Assembly (NCBI GenBank): GCA_027621405.1 | Contig: JAQCBT010000004.1 | Location: 62,001-126,000, forward strand | Length of the DNA stretch: 64,000 bases | Origin: Pseudomonadota bacterium | GTDB taxonomy: Bacteria; Pseudomonadota; Gammaproteobacteria; Pseudomonadales; Pseudohongiellaceae | Direction: 5' to 3' | Shown here: positions 1 to 8,913 of the stretch, piece after piece | Layout of the letters: every line of letters starts with the position of its first letter | How positions within the stretch are numbered: the stretch's first letter is position 1 | Notes under the pieces: model-generated | Seen by the model: the letters and a program-made list of their open reading frames with translations, nothing else | The model's database searches: none | What the model was told of the DNA's origin: nothing | Translations under genes and position numbers: made by a program

Positions 1-219
1 AGCCTGCTGCCGAGTAATGTGGCACTTGGCACTATTTCATTTGAAGTGAATGAGATGGGCGATATTGAGAACATCGATATCGAGGGTGCTACCGAGGCCT
101 TGTCACGGGAAAACATGGGGGCGATCGCCATGATGCTGCAACAGTCTTCCTATCGGCCCCGCATAGTCGACGGGCAGCCGGTCAGGAGTCGTATTACCCT
201 GTCTACGGTCGATCTGTAG
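1..219 (+). CDS. C-terminal end of a TonB-like protein (partial)
   Basis: These are the last 72 residues of a protein that begins before the window; the frame is open from base 1 and ends at TAG 217-219. The segment has the look of a TonB C-terminal domain: a stretch of the type GTISFEVNEMGDIENI (outcome of a beta strand carrying the conserved variable-plus-glycine pattern), then YRPRIVDGQPVRSRI, which matches the family pattern FRPa-x-x-DG-x-PV. Such domains contact the TonB box of outer-membrane receptors, and a TonB-dependent receptor lies at 1582. The N-terminal part is not visible, so it could be a TonB paralogue or another periplasmic protein that carries this domain. Confidence 0.6.
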   Translation, partial: SLLPSNVALGTISFEVNEMGDIENIDIEGATEALSRENMGAIAMMLQQSSYRPRIVDGQPVRSRITLSTVDL

Positions 220-233
220 ATCGCGAACACCTC

Positions 234-1175
234 TCAGATAGTGAGTGGCGCGTCGAAACGAATCTGGTACCCCACCTTGTCGGCGGAAAAACCGGCGGAC
301 CTGTAGAAGGCCGAGGTCGCCTCGGTGCGTTGCTGGGTCATGAGCGCCAGCTTGTAGCAGTCCTTGCTGATTGCCGAGCGGCTTGCCATGAGCAACAGGT
401 ATCTGCCGATGCCGTGATTGCGCTCGCTCTCGGTGACAATGATGTTCCCCACCATGCCATAGGGCCTTCCTGACCAACTCAGGTTTGCACACACATTGAG
501 TGTGCAGGTGCCGAGCAAGCGGGTGCCACGAAAGGCACCGAACACGACACCACCTGCGCTGATAATCTTGCTGTAGATACTGCGGATGTCGTTCTCACTG
601 AGCTTGCGCACCTCGGCCAGCTGGAACTCGGCAATCAGTCCCATGACCTGGCGCAGGTCATCAACATGCACGGGTTTCACCTCGATGCCGAGGGAGCGCT
701 TCATCAGGATCACGTTGGGATAGTTTTCCTGCAGATCCGCCAGTCTCTGCCTGAGGAAAGCTGGCGCAGTGAGACCACCGATCTTCTGCATGCCCAGTCG
801 GACCCCCAGCTGTTCCTGCTCCTGGAAGCACACGCTATAGGCTTCCGCGAGCCCCAGCTCCGCGTCCACTGCCGAAAGCAAGGCTCTGGCGATGCCTCGA
901 TGTCGGCAGGCCTCTTTCACATAGAGACTGCGTACCACCAGTACCGGGTCTTCGAATGCGAGATTGATGGCAGCGACGATCTGGTCATCCAGTTCGGCGA
1001 CAAAGTATTGGTCATTGCGTGAATTGCCGAAGGCCTTTCCCCATTCGGCGTAAAGCTCCCTGATTGGATCGAGATCGCGATCATCGGCAATCCGCACCCG
1101 GATAGCAGGTGTACTCATCGGCTCATGGTCAGCACTGTGAGGTACTGCCTGTTCATTCCGCGCTTCATCAGTCAT
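234..1175 (-). CDS. Tandem GNAT-domain acetyltransferase
   Basis: The 313-residue protein holds two GNAT folds. The N-terminal one (about residues 25-140) carries the acetyl-CoA loop motif CRHRGIARALL; the C-terminal one (about 165-310) carries SERNHGIGRYLL followed by the typical AFYRSAGF segment. Both loops keep the R/Q-x-x-G-x-G/A pattern used to bind acetyl-CoA, so both halves may be active. The substrate cannot be read from the sequence. The ATG at 1175 gives the longest frame; an internal ATG at 1118 (MSTPAIRV) is possible because the first 19 residues are polar and look unconserved. It converges with the TonB-like gene only 14 bases away. Confidence 0.8.
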   Translation of the reverse strand: MTDEARNEQAVPHSADHEPMSTPAIRVRIADDRDLDPIRELYAEWGKAFGNSRNDQYFVAELDDQIVAAINLAFEDPVLVVRSLYVKEACRHRGIARALLSAVDAELGLAEAYSVCFQEQEQLGVRLGMQKIGGLTAPAFLRQRLADLQENYPNVILMKRSLGIEVKPVHVDDLRQVMGLIAEFQLAEVRKLSENDIRSIYSKIISAGGVVFGAFRGTRLLGTCTLNVCANLSWSGRPYGMVGNIIVTESERNHGIGRYLLLMASRSAISKDCYKLALMTQQRTEATSAFYRSAGFSADKVGYQIRFDAPLTI

Positions 1176-1581
1176 TGCTCTGCATGCTCCCTTTCCCTCC
1201 CCCTGGTTGGCCGGAGCCCCCAGTATTTAAGCATCTTCCGCATTCAGCGCCTGTTCTGGTGCCAGGCTTTCACTGAAAAAGTACTGCCAAGTCTGCGGAT
1301 GCGATCTGTGTAAGTTAAGTCCGGACTTCTCCAGATAATGTCCAGAGCCTTGATCCGGACTTCATCGACAACTGCCTCGCCATCACACTGCCAATTCGCT
1401 ACGACAGGCTTGAACCAGATCGGCTCGGCAGGCTGCCCTGTGGTCGGATATCTGCGCCGTCACTGCGCCCATTATTTCTTGTCAGTTTGTAAGAGCCGCG
1501 AGGAATTTCGCGGGGTTGCGAGTAAAATGCTTCCCCTTCGAATGAACGCAATTTGGTGCATTCCCGAACCTGGATTAATTC
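1176..1581. other. Intergenic region, no gene seen
   Basis: About 400 bases between the divergent GNAT gene and the TonB-dependent receptor. Open frames here have no signal peptide, domain or ribosome site that I can support. It probably holds the promoters of both neighbours. Confidence 0.4.
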
Positions 1582-3792
1582 ATGACCCTGTTTGCTTATT
1601 TTTCGAGCTCATTGCAGCCCGGATCACGCCTTTCCTATGCTCAGCGCGCCATGGTGGCAGTACTGTGTGTCATGCCGTTTACAGCCCTCGCGCAGGACAC
1701 CGCGGACGATGGCTCAACCGTGATCTATCCTGCGGAATACTTCACCGAGTGGCAACCCATCACTGCCCAGGACATGCTGGCCCGGATACCGGGGCAGGAC
1801 GCCAGCGGACCCGGCCGTGGTGGTGGTGGCCCGCCGGGCGGATTTACCGGTAATCCTACCCGCGGTGGACGAGGTCTGGGTGCAGGCAGCAGCGGCACCG
1901 AGATCATGATTAATGGCAAGCGCACTGCCGGCAAGAACCAGTCTGCCAGCAGCCTGCTGGGCCGGATCGCCGCCTCGCAGGTGCAGGAGATCCAGATTAT
2001 TCGTGGCACTTCCGGTGAACTGGATGTGCGGGGAAGCAGCCAGGTCATCAATGTCATCCTGCTTGAAGAGCTTTCCTCCAGCAGCATCTCCTACGAGGCG
2101 GCGGTGAACTATGCGCAAGATGACACCATCAACCCCGGTGGCACGGTGGCACTCAATGGTCAGCGTGGCAGCTTCGACTACCTGCTGACCCTCCGCAGCC
2201 AGCCCCGCTACTCTAATGAACTTAATAACGAGAGCAGTATCCTCGGTGATTTCTCTCCCAACGATACGGTGATCGAGGAGCGCACCCGGGATGGTGAGAA
2301 CAACGAACTGAGTTTTAATCTCGGCTATGCCTTCACCGACAACAGCCGCCTGCAGGTGAATGGACTGTTTGCACAGCGTGATGCACCCACCGATGTCGAG
2401 CGGGTCACCACCGATCTGCGCACGAACCCGGTGGGCCTGCTGGTAGAGCGGGAAGCACTGCCGAATGAGAGGGATAACTGGGAGTTTGGCGGCGACTACG
2501 AATATACCTTCGCTAACGGAGCCCGCTTCAAACTATTGGGCATCGCCAATCACGATGACAACGCCAGCCAGCGCCAGCGTTTCCAGCGCTTTGCAGATAA
2601 CAGCGAAGAGTTGAACCTGTTCCTGGACACCAAGGCCATCACGGAAGAACGCATCGTGCGCGGCTCCTATACCTTCGACCTGTTCGAATCCCAGAGCGTG
2701 GAACTGGGTATGGAGCGCGCACAGACTACCCTGGACTCCAAGCTGCAGCTGGGTTCCCTGTTTGGTACCGGTGCACCCAACCCGGCCGTGGGCGGACTGC
2801 CTAACGTCAGGGTATCTAACGCCAACTCAGTCGTGGAAGAGATTCGAGTTGAGCCATTCGCCATTCACAACTGGCGGATTAATCCACAGCTGACCCTGGA
2901 GTCTTCCCTGCTTTATGAGACATCGGAGATTACCCAGAGTGGTGATGTCAGCAACCAGCGTGATTTCGATTTCATCAAGCCCAAATTTGACCTGCGCTAT
3001 GACATCACCCCGACATTCCAGGTGCGCGGCACCATCGAGCGCATCGTCAACCAGCTCAGCTTCGCGGACTTCGTTGCCGCCAACGACGATCAGGACAATG
3101 ACTCCAATACCCTCGCGGGTAACGCGAACCTGCGCCAGCAAACCCAGTGGCGCTATTCACTCAACAGCGAGTATCGCTTGCCCAATGATGTGGGTGTGTT
3201 AAGTGCGGAGTTCTTCTACGCTGACCACGAGGACGTGATCGACTGGCTGGACGTGTCCACATCGGAGACCAATCTTGTTTCGGTGAACGGCAATATCGGT
3301 GACGGCGTGGAGTACGGCGCCAACCTCAACGCCAGCATTCGCATGGGCATGATTGGTCTGCCCAACCTGCTGGTGAACTCGACGCTAAATGTACAGGACT
3401 CCGATGTCATGGACCCATTCCTGGGTATTGAGCGCCGCTTCCGCTTCTACCAGCGTGGTCGTTTCACCCTGACTACCCGCCACGATATTCCACAGTGGCG
3501 ATTCAACTGGGGCATCCAGTACTTCGATCGCATCGATGGTGGCATGTTCATGTACGACCTGCAGGATTTCGAATGGACCGTGGGTGACCCCTTCCATGGT
3601 GTGTTCGCCGAGATTCGTGATCGACGCGGTATCACCTATCGTCTGGATGTACGCCAGACCAGCGATGGTGCACAGTGCCGGGAACGCTGGCGCTTCGACG
3701 GACGACTGTCCGATGGCATCCTGGAAGAACTGGAGTATCGCTGCACCCACGGCGGCGTGCAGCCTTCCTTCACTGTGACGGGCACGTTCTAG
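1582..3792 (+). CDS. TonB-dependent outer membrane receptor
   Basis: A 736-residue outer-membrane receptor. Residues 1-38 form a signal peptide ending near TALAQD. A plug domain follows (about 45-165) with the patterns TEIMINGKRTAGK, SQVQEIQIIRGTSGEL and VRGSSQVINVIL, which match the plug motifs V-x-I-x-R-G and G-x-INVI. The rest is beta-barrel like, with alternating strands and an aromatic C-terminus (TVTGTF). An unusual Gly/Pro/Arg-rich linker (about residues 75-100) sits between the start of the plug and the conserved plug core. The substrate is unknown; it has no siderophore or vitamin gene beside it. The ATG at 1582 is chosen because it gives a complete signal peptide. Confidence 0.85.
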   Translation: MTLFAYFSSSLQPGSRLSYAQRAMVAVLCVMPFTALAQDTADDGSTVIYPAEYFTEWQPITAQDMLARIPGQDASGPGRGGGGPPGGFTGNPTRGGRGLGAGSSGTEIMINGKRTAGKNQSASSLLGRIAASQVQEIQIIRGTSGELDVRGSSQVINVILLEELSSSSISYEAAVNYAQDDTINPGGTVALNGQRGSFDYLLTLRSQPRYSNELNNESSILGDFSPNDTVIEERTRDGENNELSFNLGYAFTDNSRLQVNGLFAQRDAPTDVERVTTDLRTNPVGLLVEREALPNERDNWEFGGDYEYTFANGARFKLLGIANHDDNASQRQRFQRFADNSEELNLFLDTKAITEERIVRGSYTFDLFESQSVELGMERAQTTLDSKLQLGSLFGTGAPNPAVGGLPNVRVSNANSVVEEIRVEPFAIHNWRINPQLTLESSLLYETSEITQSGDVSNQRDFDFIKPKFDLRYDITPTFQVRGTIERIVNQLSFADFVAANDDQDNDSNTLAGNANLRQQTQWRYSLNSEYRLPNDVGVLSAEFFYADHEDVIDWLDVSTSETNLVSVNGNIGDGVEYGANLNASIRMGMIGLPNLLVNSTLNVQDSDVMDPFLGIERRFRFYQRGRFTLTTRHDIPQWRFNWGIQYFDRIDGGMFMYDLQDFEWTVGDPFHGVFAEIRDRRGITYRLDVRQTSDGAQCRERWRFDGRLSDGILEELEYRCTHGGVQPSFTVTGTF

Positions 3793-3826
3793 TCAGTCAC
3801 TCCGACTAAGCATCGCGGCATAGTCT

Positions 3827-3853
3827 GTGCCTGCGCGAAATGCGCGCAGGCAC
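3827..3853. terminator. Hairpin between convergent genes
   Basis: An 11-bp perfect stem (GTGCCTGCGCG with CGCGCAGGCAC, 5-base loop) lies in the 73 bases between the receptor stop and the beta-propeller stop. It is followed on the + strand only by a weak TTCCCT run, so it may be a bidirectional or Rho-assisted terminator. Confidence 0.5.
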
Positions 3854-3865
3854 TTCCCTCACAGT

Positions 3866-6253
3866 CTATTGCACAGGTGCAGCCAGCACCCGGCCTTCGT
3901 TCACATAGAACACCGCGCTATTGGTGAGCACGGAGCGATCCGCGAAACTGCTCACCGGCGCGAATGTCGGAAACTGCCCTGACGAAGTCCCTTGCAGATA
4001 GCCAGTCTCCACGACTCCTGCAGCCGTTACTTCAAAGCTGTACAGACCCTTGCTGGTAAAGGCATAGAAGCTACTGGGTGAGTCCGGATCAAAGGATTTC
4101 GAATCGTAGGGCGTGTCATTGACCTGAATGGGTATGGCGAAGCGGAACGGTTCACTGTCGGTGGCCGGCAGGAAACTGATGCCATGGTGATCCGCCAGCA
4201 CCTCTGACTCCGATCCGCGTCGGCCATACACCAGGGAATTGATCTCCGCAGGATTGGCCGGGTCTGCCACATCGAACAGGGATACCTTCACTCCCTGGTA
4301 CCAGGCGCCGCGGGTGAAACCAAAGTCGGACGCTCCATCGTCCGGTACCGCGTCCTTGCCAAAACCCAACAGCAGGTTCTCACCCACCGGATGCAGGTAG
4401 TCAGAATAGCCCTCTATTTCCAGCTCGCCCACTATCTGCGGATTGTCCTGGTTGGAGAGGTCAATGACGTACAAAGGATCGATGACCCGGAACGTCACCA
4501 GGTAAGCCCGATCGCCAACGAAGCGCGCGGCGTAGAGTTGTTCGCCAGGCTTGCCGATGCCATCGATAGCATTGACCAGTTGCAGCCCGCTCCCGGAATC
4601 TTTCAACACGTTGAACCGGGTACTGGAAGAATCACCCCACGTCGAGCCGACAGAGGTGACTACATTGAGGTATTCGCCATTCTCGCCGCCGGTGCCCATG
4701 CGGAAGGAACGCTTGTCTTCACTCCAGCCCAGGTGGCCTTGTACCGAACCTGAGCCAGTGTAACTGACACTGCCACCGGTTAGATCGAACTTGTGTATGG
4801 AAGTCGTGTGTTCCGGATCGTAGATCAGGGCATCTGTCGCCAGTAGCTGGTATTCATACCGGGTCGTCGCCAGGTACAGTGCCTCTTTAGTCATGTAGAC
4901 GGTTTCGGTGTTACCCAGGAAACAGGTACTCTCGAACGCGGAAGGGTCAGCTAATGGAATAGTCGTTACAGTAATGATGCCGGGGTTACGATTCTCATCC
5001 ACAGAGTCGGTGGTGATGTAGCAGTTGCGGCTTTCGATCAGGTCGCGAGGATCCACTCCCGGGCTCTCGACCCGTGGTATCAGGGTAGTCAGGCTCGCCG
5101 ATTCCAGCACCTCGGCATTGGCAACATGGGTCGCCTCGTCAAAGGCATAGGGCACAAACCCGGGCAGGCCGGGTGTGTAGCGAGTTACTACGTGGAGCTG
5201 GTCGCCGATGCGGCGGCTGGAAATGAGGCTGCCATCGATTGTCACCTTCTCGATCGGCCTGAGACTCGCTGGATTGGCGGCGTCGAGAAATTCGATCTCC
5301 AGTTCATTGTTCTGCCATCCCCAGTAGTCCAGCCAGGCGACGTGCCGGTTCTGGCCGGACAGGGTGACCAACATGTCACTGCCTGTGGGGGAATCTTCGA
5401 TCAGGTACAGGGAACTGGCGGAGGTAAAGTTCTCATCATTTTCCGGTTGGTACACCCCGATGTCCGTTGCCGTCGGCGCGACTGCATCCAGCCGGAACGT
5501 AGCGACGCAGGAATCGCTGCCGCAGGAACGCAGAGAGTAGAGAAATTCTCCATCGGTCTTGATGGTATCGGCCTCATCCACACCGGCTTCCTGGATATTG
5601 GTTGCAGAAACGCGACTGGTGGCACCTCCAGCACTGGTACTGCTGTCGGTGGTGGCGAAGGCTTCGAGACGAACAAGGTTGCTGCTATCGCTGGCACCCC
5701 TGTTCATTCCCTGCTTCAGGTAGGCTTCCATGGCCGCATCGGAACGAAACGGATGCAGGCTATCCCTGTCTGGGGAGCTCACGGTAAAACTTACCGGTGA
5801 ATTGGCAATAGTCAGTTCCTCGTTAGCCGCACGGTATGCACCCCATACACGGTAGTTGCCGGCCGCCAATTGCTCGTCCGTGAACAGCCAGTAGTTTATT
5901 TCGCTTGCCAGGGTGACCGAGGCGAAGGGTCGCAACTCCGCGGGATTGCCGTCCCAGGGCTCCCAGCCAAAGAAACCGCGCAGGTACCAGCGGTCTTCCA
6001 CCAGTGCCGCCATATAGAGTAGGGCTTGCTTGCCCACGTCAGCAGGATCCACGGTCAGGTCGAAGCTGCCGGAAAGGGAATCGCTGTCCAGGTACACTTC
6101 GGCGAAGCTATGAGGGGTTGAGGCATCGAGATTGAGACTGACCTTGCCAGACTCGCTGGCCTGGGAAGTCAGGTTTGTGCACAGCAGGACAGCCAGAAGA
6201 ACAAGGCGCAGGCAAAATGCCTGTGGGAAGAATACTGACAAAGTACCGGACAT
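3866..6253 (-). CDS. Secreted beta-propeller domain protein
   Basis: The protein belongs to the family of large exported proteins with a C-terminal beta-propeller (PF09826 type). From the chosen start it is 795 residues. An N-terminal hydrophobic stretch (LRLVLLAVLLCTNLTSQA) is a signal peptide. The middle has the family hallmark TNIQEAGVDEADTIKTDGEFLYSL, followed by repeats of strand-turn-strand character such as YVIDLSNQDNPQIVGELEIEGYSDYLHPVGENLLLGFGKD. Start: an upstream GTG at 6352 would add 33 residues, but the ATG at 6253 is preceded by GGAGAAACACC and begins the signal peptide, so it is preferred. The function is not known; in other organisms the domain is often cell-surface or periplasmic. 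Confidence 0.8.
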   Translation of the reverse strand: MSGTLSVFFPQAFCLRLVLLAVLLCTNLTSQASESGKVSLNLDASTPHSFAEVYLDSDSLSGSFDLTVDPADVGKQALLYMAALVEDRWYLRGFFGWEPWDGNPAELRPFASVTLASEINYWLFTDEQLAAGNYRVWGAYRAANEELTIANSPVSFTVSSPDRDSLHPFRSDAAMEAYLKQGMNRGASDSSNLVRLEAFATTDSSTSAGGATSRVSATNIQEAGVDEADTIKTDGEFLYSLRSCGSDSCVATFRLDAVAPTATDIGVYQPENDENFTSASSLYLIEDSPTGSDMLVTLSGQNRHVAWLDYWGWQNNELEIEFLDAANPASLRPIEKVTIDGSLISSRRIGDQLHVVTRYTPGLPGFVPYAFDEATHVANAEVLESASLTTLIPRVESPGVDPRDLIESRNCYITTDSVDENRNPGIITVTTIPLADPSAFESTCFLGNTETVYMTKEALYLATTRYEYQLLATDALIYDPEHTTSIHKFDLTGGSVSYTGSGSVQGHLGWSEDKRSFRMGTGGENGEYLNVVTSVGSTWGDSSSTRFNVLKDSGSGLQLVNAIDGIGKPGEQLYAARFVGDRAYLVTFRVIDPLYVIDLSNQDNPQIVGELEIEGYSDYLHPVGENLLLGFGKDAVPDDGASDFGFTRGAWYQGVKVSLFDVADPANPAEINSLVYGRRGSESEVLADHHGISFLPATDSEPFRFAIPIQVNDTPYDSKSFDPDSPSSFYAFTSKGLYSFEVTAAGVVETGYLQGTSSGQFPTFAPVSSFADRSVLTNSAVFYVNEGRVLAAPVQ

Positions 6254-6535
6254 GGTGTTTCTCCTCTCCCGTGGCAAGGCAGTCTGGCAAGTACTTGTCT
6301 GAATGTTTTCCAGACTATAGACATGATCATTATACTCCCCGACTTCTTTCACCCTTCATCGAATACAATGCTTGTGTGATTGCACTCACAGGCGATTCAT
6401 ATTGGCAGATTCCGCCTGTGAGTATTTTTATAGTGCTTAAGCACAGAGCACCGTTTTCAATGTAGTTCTACGCTGTTACGCTGCGGCACTAGCTACGCTT
6501 TCCCTAACAGGCGAACTCAACAAGAGAAACTCACC

Positions 6536-7081
6536 ATGAAGGCTTTACGCATTGTTCTACAGATCCTGGGCATAGTGGTGCTTATACCCGCAGTCGCCAT
6601 GGCCACCCTGCGCATCGAGAACGCCAATAATGATGGCCCGTCCATTGCCTTTCCAGGGGGGTCTCTGGTGTCGGGTGAGCTACACACTGGCCCCGAGCCC
6701 GATTGGAGCTTTACCTCCGATATCGATACCGTGGAACTCGAACTGGTGGACTCCGGCTCATCGCGCCTGATCTGGATTCAGGATGCGAACGGCAAGGCCT
6801 ATATCGCCTCGGGCTACATGCAGTCTTTCTTCGGCCGCCTGTGGAAACACTGGGCTGTGGAGGCCGACCAGGGATCGGGGCTCGCGGTACTGCGCATCGG
6901 GGACACCCGCTATGAACGGCAACTCATCCGTATCCACGAGGGTGATGAACTGGATGGTGTCGCGGCCAGCATTCTGCGCAAGTACGCGGGAGGCACGGTG
7001 ACACCACAAGGCATCGCGGCAGTCCGGGCCCAGATCGAGTCAGGCTCTACCTGGATATTTGAACTGGCGCCGAGGAGTTAA
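6536..7081 (+). CDS. Membrane-anchored protein of unknown function
   Basis: A 181-residue protein that I do not recognise with confidence. It has one N-terminal hydrophobic helix (residues 5-24, IVLQILGIVVLIPAVAMATL) and then a soluble part. The segment WIQDANGKAYIASGYMQSFFGRLWKHW resembles the flavin/deazaflavin-binding split-barrel proteins of the nitroreductase/DUF385 type, in which a short strand-Gly-x-Gly element is followed by a basic helix, but the match is weak. It ends 4 bases before a 44-residue membrane peptide and 163 bases before the class V aminotransferase, so the three may be co-transcribed. ATG 6536 is preceded by AAGAGAAAC. Confidence 0.6.
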   Translation: MKALRIVLQILGIVVLIPAVAMATLRIENANNDGPSIAFPGGSLVSGELHTGPEPDWSFTSDIDTVELELVDSGSSRLIWIQDANGKAYIASGYMQSFFGRLWKHWAVEADQGSGLAVLRIGDTRYERQLIRIHEGDELDGVAASILRKYAGGTVTPQGIAAVRAQIESGSTWIFELAPRS

Positions 7082-7085
7082 CACA

Positions 7086-7220
7086 ATGTCATTGAAGAAC
7101 TACCTGTTCCTGTGTGCCGGCATATCCCTGGCCACCGTGGTTTCAATCCTGCTTATCCCTGGTGTGGCACAGCTGTTTGAATCCCTCATCCTCGGTTTCC
7201 TCTTCGTCTTCGCCAACTAG
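7086..7220 (+). CDS. Small hydrophobic membrane protein (44 aa)
   Basis: ATG at 7086, stop TAG at 7218-7220. The product (MSLKNYLFLCAGISLATVV...) is hydrophobic almost throughout and would cross the membrane once or twice (residues 5-25 and 29-43). The upstream gene ends at 7081 and its last codons (GAGGAGTTAAC) contain a good GGAG ribosome site for this start, which supports translational coupling. Function unknown. Confidence 0.55.
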   Translation: MSLKNYLFLCAGISLATVVSILLIPGVAQLFESLILGFLFVFAN

Positions 7221-7244
7221 GCTGTCCAATCTTCAGGGAGTCCC

Positions 7245-8474
7245 ATGCAACTCGATACCAATTTCGTTCGCGCCCAGTTTCCACAGAACCACTGGCGGTG
7301 GGCCTTCTTCGAGAATGCGGGCGGCGCCTTCGTCCCCTACTCGGTAATACAGCGCATGACCGAGTATATGACCGAGAACCAGGTGCAGCCCGGGTATCCG
7401 GCAGGGCCCTCTACCCAGGCGAAGCAGCGCATGGATGCCGGCCATCACCTGATGGCGGAGATGATCGGTGCCGCGCCAGAAGAAGTCACCGTCTCCGCGT
7501 CCACCTCGATCAATGCCTATGTACTTGCGCAGGCGCTGAGACCACTGTGGCAGGCCGGTGACGAAATCCTGGTCAGCAATCTTAATCATGAGGCGAATTC
7601 CGGCCCCTGGCGCAGGTTGCAGGAATTTGGATTGAAGATCGTGGATTGGCCAGTAACTGCCGATGCCGGACTGGACATGGCAGCATTGCCCGCGCTGCTG
7701 AATGAGCGCACCAGGCTGCTGGCTTTTCCCCACGTGTCCAATATCACCGGCGAGATCAACGACGTGCCAGGTATCACGCAAATGGCCCATGACAAAGGAG
7801 CCCTGGTTTGCGTTGACGGCGTGGCCGCCGCACCACACCGCGCAGTTGAAGCAAGAAAGTGGGATGTGGATTTCTACCTGTTCAGCTTCTACAAGGTATT
7901 CGGGCCACACCTGGGCTGCCTCTATGGCAAGCGCGAACATCTGCTAAAAGCTCGGGGTCAGTACCACTATTTCTTTCCAGAAGATGACCTGCTGCACAAA
8001 CTCAATCCCGCTGGCCCGAATCATGAATCCATTGCCGCGCTGGTGGGCATCAGTGACTACTTCGACACCCTGGCGCTGCATCACGGTTTGGAGATTACCG
8101 ATAAGTTTGAGCGCACCCGCCAGCTCTACCAGCTCTTTGTCGAACATGAAGAACTGTTGGCCAGGCGCTTTGTAGACTGGGCTACCGACAGGGAGAGAGT
8201 GAAGCTAATCGGGCCCGCGACCGGTACTAGAGACGTACGGGTACCGACGTTCTCCCTGCTCCTGGACGGCGTGCAATCGGCGGACGCGGCAAAGCAGGCT
8301 GCCGAGCAGGGTGTTGCAGTGGGCTTCGGTCACTTCTACGCAAAACGCCTGCTCGAGAGTATCGGCATTGCAGATTTGCAGAATGGTGTGCTGCGCTGCT
8401 CCATGGCTCATTACAACACCGTCGAAGAAGTGGACAAGCTTACCGCGGCACTGGATACCATTCTTAGAAAATAG
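7245..8474 (+). CDS. Aminotransferase class V (cysteine desulfurase-like, VC1184 type)
   Basis: A 409-residue PLP enzyme of fold type I. The start FENAGGAFVPYSVIQRM, the segment ILVSNLNHEANSGPW and the lysine region LFSFYKVFGPHLGCLYG (Schiff-base lysine in S-F-Y-K-V-F-G-P-H) are typical of class V aminotransferases related to NifS/SufS. The arrangement with N-L-N-H-E and Y-K-V-F-G-P-H fits the VC1184-like cysteine desulfurase family (TIGR01976), whose substrate is not settled. A GGGAG site precedes ATG 7245. Its last codons AGA-AAA-TAG run into the palindromic repeat at 8468: the stop codon lies inside the repeat, so the repeat may have inserted into the gene's end. Confidence 0.85.
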   Translation: MQLDTNFVRAQFPQNHWRWAFFENAGGAFVPYSVIQRMTEYMTENQVQPGYPAGPSTQAKQRMDAGHHLMAEMIGAAPEEVTVSASTSINAYVLAQALRPLWQAGDEILVSNLNHEANSGPWRRLQEFGLKIVDWPVTADAGLDMAALPALLNERTRLLAFPHVSNITGEINDVPGITQMAHDKGALVCVDGVAAAPHRAVEARKWDVDFYLFSFYKVFGPHLGCLYGKREHLLKARGQYHYFFPEDDLLHKLNPAGPNHESIAALVGISDYFDTLALHHGLEITDKFERTRQLYQLFVEHEELLARRFVDWATDRERVKLIGPATGTRDVRVPTFSLLLDGVQSADAAKQAAEQGVAVGFGHFYAKRLLESIGIADLQNGVLRCSMAHYNTVEEVDKLTAALDTILRK

Positions 8475-8516
8475 GGACAGATTTATTTTTTAAAAAAATA
8501 AATCTGTCCCTATTTT
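8468..8516. repeat. Palindromic REP-like repeat, copy 1
   Basis: A 24-bp perfect inverted repeat with a single-base centre. The left arm contains ATAGGGACAGATTTATTTTT and the right arm is its exact reverse complement. The same palindrome occurs at 37857-37912 and 38558-38620. The left arm supplies the stop codon TAG (8472-8474) of the aminotransferase gene. A long T run at the tip may also make it act as a terminator. Confidence 0.9.
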
Positions 8517-8570
8517 CTGGGATAGCGAGGCCGTGGGAAAAGCTAAGAAAAAGCTTGCCGCGCTCTTATA

Positions 8571-8588
8571 TTTCTAATATATTGGAAA
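8571..8588. promoter_or_regulatory. Palindromic operator of arsR
   Basis: TTTCTAATATATTGGAAA is a near-perfect 18-bp dyad (two mismatched positions) lying one base before the arsR ATG. AT-rich dyads overlapping the promoter are typical ArsR-family operators. TAATAT within it could be the -10 box, which would leave almost no leader, and no ribosome site is seen before the ATG, so arsR may be translated from a leaderless message. Confidence 0.6.
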
Positions 8589-8589
8589 C

Positions 8590-8913
8590 ATGGAAATATA
8601 TGAAGCCTCAGATGCCTTGGCGGCCCTGGCCCACGAGACCCGGTTGGAGATCTTCCGTCACCTAGTACGCCAGGGACCCCAAGGGGTCGCGGTGGGAAGC
8701 CTGGCGGAGCGCTTCGAACTGCCAAACGCCACGCTTTCTTTCCATCTGAAAAACCTGAAACAGGCGGGGCTGATCCTGGTACGTCGGGACGGCCGCTCGC
8801 TCTTCTATTCACCAAACTTTGAAAAAATTAATGCTGTCCTGTCCTTCCTGGTGGAGGACTGTTGCCAGGGAGACTTCGAACCCGGCAGTTGCCAGCAAGG
8901 AGAATGTCAATGA
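8590..8913 (+). CDS. arsR: ArsR/SmtB family repressor
   Basis: A 107-residue winged-helix regulator of the ArsR family: helices ALAALAHETRLEIFRHLVRQG, the DNA-recognition segment LPNATLSFHLKNLKQAGLI and a wing VRRDGRSLFYS. The C-terminus ends in the cysteine cluster EDCCQGDFEPGSCQQGEC, which probably binds arsenite or another soft metal(loid). It overlaps the next gene by ATGA (8910-8913), so the pair is one transcript. Regulated most likely by its own dyad at 8571-8588. The only missing item for a classical ars operon is an efflux pump or reductase. Confidence 0.9.
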   Translation: MEIYEASDALAALAHETRLEIFRHLVRQGPQGVAVGSLAERFELPNATLSFHLKNLKQAGLILVRRDGRSLFYSPNFEKINAVLSFLVEDCCQGDFEPGSCQQGECQ

